A stretch of 5,936 nt of DNA from NCBI GenBank assembly GCA_035468355.1, contig DATITA010000137.1:1-5936 (forward strand), given 5' to 3'. The notes under the pieces are model-generated. The model saw only the letters and a list, made by a program, of their open reading frames with translations, ran no database searches and was not told the origin of the DNA. Below are positions 1-4,949 of this stretch, piece by piece. How positions within the stretch are numbered: position 1 is the first letter of the stretch; each line of letters opens with the position of its first letter. The DNA comes from DATKSS01 sp035468355 (lineage in GTDB: Bacteria > Chloroflexota > Dormibacteria > Dormibacterales > Dormibacteraceae). The position numbers and the translations under genes are program-made.

Positions 1-420
1 GAGTTCACGCTGGAAAAGGCCCCACGGACTGCGAGATCTGCCGACGTCCTGATCGTGGAGGACAATGCGTCGTTCGCCGCCCTGCTCAAAGCGGAGCTGA
101 CCGCCTTGGGGCTGACCACGGTCCGGGCCGGCGATGCGGAAAGCGCCGAACGCATCCTCGCCTCCATGACGCCGCGCGGGATCCTGCTCGACCTCATGCT
201 CCCGGGCATGCAGGGGGACGAATTCCTGCGCAAGACGGCTTCCACCCCGGGCTGGTCCACCCCCGTGGTGGTCCTGACGGTGAAAGACCTCGAGCCGGCG
301 GAGATTGCGGCGCTCGAGGCCGCCGGCGCCCTGGCCGTGCTGCCCAAAGAGGCGGGTGCGCCGGAGGCTGCCGTCACCCTGATCGCGGACCGGTTGGCAG
401 TCGCGCCAAGACCCGGGTGA
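1..420 (+). CDS. Hybrid histidine kinase, C-terminal receiver domain (5' end outside window)
   Basis: The reading frame is open from the first base, so the GTG at 55 is probably internal: the invariant hydrophobic strand of the receiver (DVLIVEDN) begins at about codon 15, before that GTG. The first residues (EFTLEK) look like the last strand of a HATPase domain, followed by a short linker, so this is most likely the tail of a histidine kinase-receiver hybrid. Counting from base 1, the receiver has the acidic pair E20/D21, phosphoacceptor D64 in LLDLMLPG, T93 and K116. The lysine is followed by Glu rather than the usual Pro. The domain is about half identical to the C-terminal receiver of the kinase at 815-2512, with the same layout, which supports a tandem-duplicate hybrid kinase. 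It should accept phosphate from its own or a neighbouring kinase in the cytoplasm. The stop overlaps the next start (GTGA, 417-420). Receiver identity is firm; the fusion to a kinase is inferred. Confidence 0.88.
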   Translation, partial: EFTLEKAPRTARSADVLIVEDNASFAALLKAELTALGLTTVRAGDAESAERILASMTPRGILLDLMLPGMQGDEFLRKTASTPGWSTPVVVLTVKDLEPAEIAALEAAGALAVLPKEAGAPEAAVTLIADRLAVAPRPG

Positions 421-818
421 AGTCGAAGACCCCCCTGGGGTTGCGCCTCCTCCAGACGGTCGTCATCGCCGATGACGAGCCAACCATGCGCCTGCTCGTG
501 CACGCCACGATCGACTCCGATGAGTACACCGTGCTGGAGGCTGCCGACGGAGCGCAGGCCTGGACGATGATCCAAAAGCAAAAGCCTTCCCTGGTCCTGC
601 TCGACGTTCAGATGCCTGGGTTGAGCGGCCTGGAGGTGCTGCGGCTGATCAAATCCGATCCCGAGCACTGGAAGACCAAGGTCATCCTCCTCACCTCCAA
701 GGCGCAGGAGACCGACATCGAGACAGGGCTCCTCGCCGGTGCGGACTTCTACCTGACCAAACCGTTCTCGCCGCTCGACCTCCTGAGCCGGGTCGAAGAA
801 GCGCTGGGGGTCGCATGA
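417..818 (+). CDS. Stand-alone CheY-like response regulator receiver
   Basis: This is a 133-residue single-domain receiver with no output domain. Visible landmarks are D19/D20 (metal site), phosphoacceptor D63 in LVLLDVQMPG, T93 and K115 in the canonical KPF motif, followed by a complete last helix (LLSRVEEALGVA). The length is normal for the CheY/Spo0F-like class, with a 12-residue basic extension in front of the first strand. Single-domain receivers typically shuttle phosphate between kinases or bind a target protein, so an intermediate in a phosphorelay between the flanking hybrid kinases is plausible, though inferred. The start is GTG at 417, overlapping the preceding stop by four bases. 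No Shine-Dalgarno sequence is evident, which suggests translation by re-initiation. The gene also overlaps the next start (ATGA, 815-818). It is more conventional than the receivers fused to the neighbouring kinases, which lack the Lys-Pro motif. Its partner cannot be told from sequence. Confidence 0.93.
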   Translation: MKSKTPLGLRLLQTVVIADDEPTMRLLVHATIDSDEYTVLEAADGAQAWTMIQKQKPSLVLLDVQMPGLSGLEVLRLIKSDPEHWKTKVILLTSKAQETDIETGLLAGADFYLTKPFSPLDLLSRVEEALGVA

Positions 819-2512
819 CGATGCTCCGAGGCTGGACCCTTCGCCAGATCACCGAGCCGATCATGGACTTGAGGAGGCGGGTCACCCAAAGCCCGACAGG
901 CGAGAATCCCCCCGAGGCGGCTGGCGACCACGCTGCTGCCGAGATCGCGGCGCTCTCTGATGAAGTCGAAAAGTTGATGGCTACCGTCAACCAGGACCTT
1001 TCGGATCGGATTCAGAGTGAGCGCTCGACTCTCGACTCTGAGCAGAACTACCGCACCTTGTTCGAGGGTCACCCCCAACCCATGTGGCTCTATGACGTGG
1101 ACACGTTCGCATTCCTCAAGGTCAACGACGCCGCGGTCCGACAGTACGGGTACTCACGCGAGGAGTTCCTTGGCATGAACATCGCGCAGCTCAGTGCGCC
1201 GGACGACCTTCCCAAGCACCGGGAGCTCCTCTCGCGTCCCCTGCCGTCGTTTGACCGGACGGGCCCGTGGCGTCACAGGTTGAAGGACGGTTCGATCATC
1301 CAGGTGCTCATCACGTCTCACGCCCTGAGGTTCGGCGCGCACAATGCCCGGTTCGTGCTCGCGGAGGACCTGACCGACGGCCAGCGGCTCCAGCTGCAGC
1401 TGCTGCAGGTGCAGGCTCGGGCGGAGAGCAGCGCCGAGCTCGTCCGCGCCAAGGACGAGATGGTGTCCACGGTGAGCCACGAGATGCGGACGCCACTGGC
1501 CAGCATCGTCGGCTTCACCGAGCTGATGGTGACGCGTGAGATCTCGCCCGAGAACCGCATGGAGTACCTGGCGATCATGTTGCAGGAGGGTCGCCGGCTG
1601 ACCGCCCTCATCAACGACTTCCTGGACATCCGCCGCATCGAGGAAGGCGGCCGCCAGGTCTTGCGCCTCGCACCTGCCGATATCACGGCGCTGATCGATC
1701 GCGCGCTGGCCATGTTGGGCGACTCGACAAGCGAGCCGATCGTCACCAGCTTCCAGGAGAACCTACCCCTGGTCCGGGTCGACAGCGACTGGATCCTCCG
1801 AGTGCTGGAAAACCTGCTGTCGAATGCGCGCACGTACTCCCCGGCCGGCGGTTCGATCGTGGTCGCCGCCCGCGCCGTCGAAGGGAACGTCGAGGTCAGC
1901 GTGCATGACCACGGATTGGGGATCCCGCCGGAATCCCTGTCCCAGATGTTCGCCAAGTTCTATCGGGTCGGGACCCCCGACCGCAAGAGGATCCGCGGCA
2001 CCGGCCTGGGTCTTGCGATCAGCAAGAACATCGTGGAGGCCCACGGGGGCAAAATCACCGTGCGGTCCCGGGGCCTGGGACACGGCGCGACATTCTCCTT
2101 CACGGTGCCGGCGGTCAGCCAGTCAGCACAAGCGGGCGACGTTCTGCTGGTTGAGGACGACTCGGGCTTCGCCCAGCTCCTCGAGGCGGAGTTCTCGGCG
2201 AGGGGCTTGAGCTCGATGTGGGCGGCCGATGCCGAAACGGCGGAGCGTTTGGTGGCGACGGCGACGCCCCGGGCCGTGGTGCTGGACCTCGTCCTGCCGG
2301 GGCTCTCAGGCGAGGAATTCCTGATGCGATTGAGGGCCTCGCTGGGAGCCGATCTGCCGGTCGTGGTCGTCACGGTCAAGAACCTCGACCAGGCGGCTAC
2401 GCTGCTGCTTCAGAAAGCGGGCGTGACGGCGATCCTGAGAAAAGGTCCCGGGTCGGCCGAGGCGACTGCGACGATGATCGCGCAATCGCTCAAGGTCACG
2501 GTGGCCCTGTGA
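815..2512 (+). CDS. Cytosolic hybrid histidine kinase (HAMP-like, PAS, HisKA, HATPase, REC)
   Basis: This 565-residue protein has five segments. Residues 4-63 resemble a HAMP linker: LRQITEPIMDL with conserved P15, then the second helix EIAALSDEVEKLM. Residues 76-190 form a PAS domain (NYRTLFEG, QYGYSREEFLGM, RLKDGS, ending AEDLTDGQ). Residues 210-276 are the HisKA dimerisation domain, with H222 in SHEMRTPL as the phosphorylated histidine. Residues 320-432 are the HATPase, with N337 (N box), DHGLGIP at 365-371 and GTGLGL at 395-400. Residues 441-563 are a receiver with E447/D448, phosphoacceptor D491, T520 and K543. K543 is followed by Gly, not Pro. No membrane segment or signal peptide is present, so the protein should be cytosolic and sense an internal cue through PAS. 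The ATG at 815 overlaps the previous stop (ATGA), and the stop overlaps the cyclase start (GTGA). By family, it autophosphorylates at H222 and passes phosphate to D491 or to the preceding receiver. The ligand is unknown. Confidence 0.95.
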   Translation: MTMLRGWTLRQITEPIMDLRRRVTQSPTGENPPEAAGDHAAAEIAALSDEVEKLMATVNQDLSDRIQSERSTLDSEQNYRTLFEGHPQPMWLYDVDTFAFLKVNDAAVRQYGYSREEFLGMNIAQLSAPDDLPKHRELLSRPLPSFDRTGPWRHRLKDGSIIQVLITSHALRFGAHNARFVLAEDLTDGQRLQLQLLQVQARAESSAELVRAKDEMVSTVSHEMRTPLASIVGFTELMVTREISPENRMEYLAIMLQEGRRLTALINDFLDIRRIEEGGRQVLRLAPADITALIDRALAMLGDSTSEPIVTSFQENLPLVRVDSDWILRVLENLLSNARTYSPAGGSIVVAARAVEGNVEVSVHDHGLGIPPESLSQMFAKFYRVGTPDRKRIRGTGLGLAISKNIVEAHGGKITVRSRGLGHGATFSFTVPAVSQSAQAGDVLLVEDDSGFAQLLEAEFSARGLSSMWAADAETAERLVATATPRAVVLDLVLPGLSGEEFLMRLRASLGADLPVVVVTVKNLDQAATLLLQKAGVTAILRKGPGSAEATATMIAQSLKVTVAL

Positions 2513-3225
2513 TCGGCGGCGACGAGGCCGAGAGGGCAGCCCAGACTCATGCCGACGACCTCGCCCGCCTGTTGGAGCTGAGACGCCTTTACGAGGACCG
2601 CGTTCCCGAGCCCCATGGCGGCCTTGAGGTTCCCAGTCCGGTGGTCTGGCCGGCGTCGATCCTGTTCACCGACATTCGCGGGTTCAGCCGCCTCACCGAG
2701 CGTTTCGCGCACGACCCGACCGGGCTCCTCGACATCCTCAACGCGCATCTCAAACGCGTCCTGCGGTCGATCTCGATCTGCGGCGGAGTGGTCGAGAAGT
2801 TTGTAGGCGACGGGGTGATGGCCACCTTCGGCGCCGACGACTACACGCCCGACCATGTCGAGCGCGCGACAGCCGCGGCCATCGGGCTGATCGGGGCCAA
2901 CGAAGCTTTGAACCGCCGCTCCGCAGCCGAATGGGGATTCCGCCTCGAGGTCGGGGTCGGGATCGCGACTGGGCCGATCGTGATCGGGGCCGTCGGCTCG
3001 GCCGAACGCTCAGAGCTCGGCGTGTTGGGCGACTCCGTCAACGTCGCGGCGAGGCTCGTGACCCACGCTGGGCCAGGTGAGATCCTGATGTCGGGCTCGG
3101 CCTATCGGGCGGTGGCCAGCATGCTGAAGAGCGACCTGACCGACCGGTCGGCGGTCCGCGGGCGACTCGGGACCCTGGAGATCTACCGGATGTCGCTGCT
3201 CGGCGGCCGTGGCGCCCTGAGCTGA
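2509..3225 (+). CDS. Class III adenylate/guanylate cyclase, catalytic domain only
   Basis: This 238-residue protein is a class III nucleotidyl cyclase domain (residues about 46-228) behind a short, mostly helical N-terminus. Such enzymes act as dimers and make cAMP from ATP or, more rarely, cGMP from GTP. Visible active-site positions are metal ligands D55 (FTDIRGF) and D101 (FVGDGVMATFG), purine-recognising K97, and transition-state residues N178 and R182 (VNVAARL). The site that normally carries Asp or Thr, three residues before the Gly of LGDSVN, is G171, so substrate preference is less certain than usual. GVGIATGPIVIG and GPGEILMS are further family signatures. There is no sensory or membrane domain. 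I chose GTG 2509 because it makes a GTGA overlap with the kinase stop, like the other junctions, and leaves a normal-sized domain. The same frame is open further upstream, but only inside the kinase gene. The position suggests that the upstream kinases and receivers control it, which is inference. Confidence 0.93.
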   Translation: MIGGDEAERAAQTHADDLARLLELRRLYEDRVPEPHGGLEVPSPVVWPASILFTDIRGFSRLTERFAHDPTGLLDILNAHLKRVLRSISICGGVVEKFVGDGVMATFGADDYTPDHVERATAAAIGLIGANEALNRRSAAEWGFRLEVGVGIATGPIVIGAVGSAERSELGVLGDSVNVAARLVTHAGPGEILMSGSAYRAVASMLKSDLTDRSAVRGRLGTLEIYRMSLLGGRGALS

Positions 3226-3232
3226 CGGCTCA
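3215..3232 (+). repeat. Left copy of an 18-base border repeat, hairpin-forming
   Basis: CCCTGAGCTGACGGCTCA matches the right copy at 3774-3791 at 17 of 18 positions, in the same orientation. It spans the cyclase stop codon. TGAGC can pair with GCTCA, and a U-G wobble extends the stem to six pairs around a GAC loop. It may form part of a transcription-end structure. No T-run follows, so a standard intrinsic terminator is not supported. Confidence 0.5.
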
Positions 3233-3247
3233 CAGGATCTGTAGACA

Positions 3248-3265
3248 CCTGGGGGCTTCCCCAGG
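3248..3265 (+). terminator. Possible terminator hairpin after the cyclase operon
   Basis: CCTGGGG (3248-3254) and CCCCAGG (3259-3265) form a perfect 7-bp G+C-rich stem with a four-base GCTT loop, 22 bases after the cyclase stop codon. Position and stability suit the end of the plus-strand operon. There is no T-tract on either side, so if it terminates transcription it is of the U-poor type often proposed for high-GC bacteria. It could instead protect the 3' end of the message. Confidence 0.45.
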
Positions 3266-3306
3266 GATAGAAGCGGCGGCCGGTCCGTTGGGTGCTTCAT
3301 GCGTAT

Positions 3307-3468
3307 ATGCACGCGGCCGCGGTCTGCAGAGCAGGAGAACGGGAAGCGGAGAGAGATGTGTTTCGGCTCTCCGCCGACCGAGCTGGATTCAATGAGCTGG
3401 ACCGGTGGTGGAAAGCGATCGGGGACGGCGAGTTGGATGCCATGCCGGGTGGCGAATCGTCGCCCTAG
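3307..3468 (+). CDS. Possible small ORF of unknown function (53 residues)
   Basis: I do not recognise this product. In this frame the region from the ATG at 3307 to the TAG at 3466 encodes 53 residues with a protein-like, acidic composition, including FNELDRWWKAIGDGELDAM near the C-terminus. The two other plus-strand frames here are rich in Arg, Ser and Pro. Of the 34 codons from CGG 3364 to CCC 3463, 27 end in G or C, as expected for a real gene in this genome. Possible starts are GTG 3292, ATG 3307 and GTG 3358. The last follows a purine-rich stretch (GGAAGCGGAGAGAG) that might act as a ribosome binding site. There is no signal peptide or membrane segment. It may be a small protein, the fragment of a decayed gene, or a chance open frame. 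It sits alone between two convergent operons, which tells nothing about function. Confidence 0.25.
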   Translation: MHAAAVCRAGEREAERDVFRLSADRAGFNELDRWWKAIGDGELDAMPGGESSP

Positions 3469-3510
3469 CGCGCGCTTCTGAATACTTGCCGCGCCTAATT
3501 CAGAACGGCT

Positions 3511-3720
3511 GGGTTAGCCTTCGTCGCACATCGTCGCGAAGGCATCATCGTCGCCGCATTCCTGCTCGTGAGCGTGGCTTGTGGCGAACAACTCCGACGG
3601 GCTCGCAATGTCAGTTGGACGTGGAAGGTCGGCGCCAACACGACGACCGGCGCGCGGCCCATCACGGTCACCTTTGGCTCCGCGCGGACGCACATCACCG
3701 GTTCAGGATGGCGACAAAAG
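3511..3720 (+). pseudogene. Start-less frame resembling a lipoprotein leader (possible gene remnant)
   Basis: Reading from 3511, the frame gives HRREGIIVAAFLLVSVACGE: two arginines, a 12-residue hydrophobic core and a Cys in a loose lipobox (SVAC), as in lipoprotein signal peptides. It continues with a Thr/Gly-rich stretch (NVSWTWKVGANTTTGARPIT). There is no ATG, GTG or TTG between the in-frame TAA at 3496 and GTG 3568, and GTG 3568 falls inside the hydrophobic core. The frame then runs on into the antisense of the kinase gene without a stop of its own in this region. It could be the remains of a secreted lipoprotein gene, or chance. The evidence is weak, and the end point given is arbitrary. 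Confidence 0.18.
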
Positions 3721-3741
3721 GTCGCGCGACAGGTCGTCGCC
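3710..3741. repeat. Nested palindrome
   Basis: GGCGAC (3710-3715) and GTCGCC (3736-3741) are inverted repeats flanking a perfect 10-base palindrome, GTCGCGCGAC (3721-3730), with five-base spacers on each side. Such symmetry can be an operator or a folded RNA, but short GC palindromes arise easily in this composition. No promoter could be tied to it. Confidence 0.3.
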
Positions 3742-3773
3742 CCACGCTGCAGGCATCGATATACCGCTGTTCA

Positions 3774-3791
3774 CCCTGAGCTGACAGCTCA
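3774..3791 (-). repeat. Right copy of the 18-base border repeat, spanning the kinase stop
   Basis: CCCTGAGCTGACAGCTCA (plus-strand reading) differs from the left copy at 3215-3232 by one base. The TCA at its end is the minus-strand TGA stop of the REC-kinase gene. The two copies therefore sit at matching places, one on the stop codon of each convergent operon. Confidence 0.5.
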
Positions 3792-3793
3792 GG
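3775..3793 (-). terminator. Hairpin over the stop of the minus-strand operon
   Basis: CCTGAGCT (3775-3782) and AGCTCAGG (3786-3793) form a perfect 8-bp stem with a three-base GAC loop. Read on the minus strand, it covers the TGA stop of the REC-kinase gene and the bases just after it. No T-run follows. Being symmetrical, it could act on transcripts from either side, which suits convergent operons. Its role as a terminator is inferred. Confidence 0.45.
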
Positions 3794-4949
3794 CGGCCGG
3801 CACGGGAGCGACTCCGCTCCCGTTAGCATTCGGCGCCAGCTCAGCGGGCAGCTCCGCCGGCGGCGAGAGAGGGAGGGTGAGCGTGAACGTGCTGCCCTTG
3901 CCCACTTCGCTTTCCAGCAAGACCTGACCGCCGTGCAGCTCAACGAAGCGCTTGGTGATCGCCAGCCCCAGGCCGGTGCCGTGGTTCTGGCGCGACATCG
4001 CGGAGTCGAACTGGCGGAACTCCTCGAATAGGTGCTCGCGATCCGCCGCCGAGATACCGATGCCGGTGTCGGAAACAGCCAGCTCAACGAACCCGTCACG
4101 CCGGCTCGCCTTGACTGTCACGCTTCCCCCCTCCGGCGTGAACTTGATGGCGTTCGATACCAGGTTGAGGAGCATCGACTTCACCTTCAAGACGTCGACG
4201 CGCATCCGCCCGGCGGCGGCAACGTCGGCCTTGAGGCTGATCGTCTTGCGAGTCGCGAGGGGCTCCATCGTCGTGACTACTTCGCTGACGATGTCTCCGA
4301 CCGCGACTGTCTCGATACGCAGGACCATCTTCCCCGCCTCGATCTTGGACAAGTCCAGGATGTCGTCGAGCAGGGCCAGCAGGAAGCGGCCGCTGGAGTT
4401 GATCTCGTCGAGGAACCTGTGCCGCGTCGGACCATCGAACCTGCCGGCCTGGTCGTCCGCCATCAGCTCGGAGAAGCCGATGATGGCGCTCAGGGGCGTT
4501 CGCATGTCATGGCTCATGCTCATGAGGAAGTTGCTCTTGTTCTGCGAGGACCTCACCAGGGCCGAGTACAGGCGTCTGGTGGCAAGCAGATTCCTGACGC
4601 GAACCACGACAGCCTGCCGGTCGAGCGGCTTGGTCAGGTAGTCGACTGCGCCCAGGTCGAGCGCGCTGTTGCGCGCCTCGGGCCCGATGTCACCGGTGAG
4701 AACGACGACGGGCAGCAGGTCCAACATGCCGCGTGAGTCGCGAAGCCGCCGCAGGATCTCCAGTCCGTCAGGGGCCGGCATGTGCAGGTCGAGCAGCACA
4801 AGATCGGGTTTGAAATCGCCGATCGCCCGTTCCGCCTGCGACGAGTCGGTCAGGCCCAAGATCTCGGTGTCCGCGCCGGCAAGGCACCGCTCCAGCATCA
4901 CAACGTCGTCATCGCTGTCGTCGATGACCAGCACGCGGCTGCGCATCAC
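3789..4949 (-). CDS. Receiver-histidine kinase fusion (REC-HisKA-HATPase)
   Basis: This 386-residue cytosolic protein has its receiver in front of the kinase core. Residues 3-122 are the receiver, with D10/D11, phosphoacceptor D54 (LVLLDLHMP), T85 and K107-P108. Residues 137-205 are HisKA, with phosphorylated H147 in SHDMRTPL. Residues 250-362 are the HATPase, with N262/N266 (N box), DTGIGIS at 294-300, the FEEFRQFD F box and GTGLGL at 324-329. No PAS, HAMP or membrane segment is present, so its input is probably the phosphorylation state of its own receiver. That makes it a likely middle or control step fed by the upstream hybrid kinase. The tail after the HATPase (about 25 residues) is rich in Pro and Ala. 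GTG 4949 gives a GTGA overlap with the upstream stop, as elsewhere in the window. ATG 4946, one codon in, is an equally possible start (TGATG, one-base overlap). No clear ribosome binding site precedes either, so translational coupling is likely. Confidence 0.95.
   Translation of the reverse strand: MMRSRVLVIDDSDDDVVMLERCLAGADTEILGLTDSSQAERAIGDFKPDLVLLDLHMPAPDGLEILRRLRDSRGMLDLLPVVVLTGDIGPEARNSALDLGAVDYLTKPLDRQAVVVRVRNLLATRRLYSALVRSSQNKSNFLMSMSHDMRTPLSAIIGFSELMADDQAGRFDGPTRHRFLDEINSSGRFLLALLDDILDLSKIEAGKMVLRIETVAVGDIVSEVVTTMEPLATRKTISLKADVAAAGRMRVDVLKVKSMLLNLVSNAIKFTPEGGSVTVKASRRDGFVELAVSDTGIGISAADREHLFEEFRQFDSAMSRQNHGTGLGLAITKRFVELHGGQVLLESEVGKGSTFTLTLPLSPPAELPAELAPNANGSGVAPVPAA
3802..3823 (-). 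terminator. Strong hairpin within the last codons of the REC-kinase gene
   Basis: ACGGGAGCG (3802-3810) and CGCTCCCGT (3815-3823) form a perfect 9-bp stem with a four-base loop. It lies in the codons for the low-complexity C-terminal tail (NGSGVAPV), eight bases from the stop-codon hairpin, so the minus-strand message ends in two stacked stem-loops. It may contribute to termination or 3'-end stability. No T-tract is present. Confidence 0.4.

Larger units (their letters stand above)
3226..3788. other. Convergent intergenic region without a confident gene
   Basis: These 563 bases separate the 3' ends of two convergent operons. Several frames stay open, as expected at high GC, but most read as arginine-rich shadow protein. 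Part of the region looks less GC-rich than the genes: 33 of 60 bases at 3481-3540 are G or C. Contents I can point to are a 7-bp hairpin near the left edge, one small ORF with ordinary amino-acid composition, a start-less frame resembling a lipoprotein leader, a nested palindrome, and an 18-base near-repeat at both borders. TCGTCGC recurs at 3521, 3531 and 3548. No transposase, integrase, tRNA or clear promoter was recognised. A degraded former gene or insertion is possible but unproven. Confidence 0.6.

Noticed and set aside
55..57. GTG 55 as the true start of the first receiver protein
   Set aside because: It would cut into the first receiver strand. The in-frame sequence before it continues that strand and a HATPase-like end, so the gene begins outside the window.
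2218..2508. A 97-codon upstream extension of the cyclase frame, starting at an ATG in 2218
   Set aside because: This stretch lies wholly inside the kinase's receiver coding sequence, reads as Gly/Arg-rich shadow protein and shows no domain. GTG 2509 matches the overlap pattern and gives a normal domain length.
3288..3309. TTGGGT and TATATG as a promoter for the small ORF
   Set aside because: The boxes are only 10 bases apart, too close for a sigma-70-type promoter, and the -35 match is poor.
3521..3554. Three TCGTCGC copies as a CRISPR-like or iteron array
   Set aside because: Seven-base units with irregular 10- and 17-base spacing are too short and uneven, and no cas or replication gene is nearby.
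3495..3698. 67-codon minus-strand open frame in the spacer
   Set aside because: It has no recognisable motif, no ribosome binding site and a composition typical of chance open frames.
3405..3779. 124-codon plus-strand open frame in the spacer
   Set aside because: It is very rich in Arg, His and Ser with no domain, typical of an off-frame reading of GC-rich DNA.
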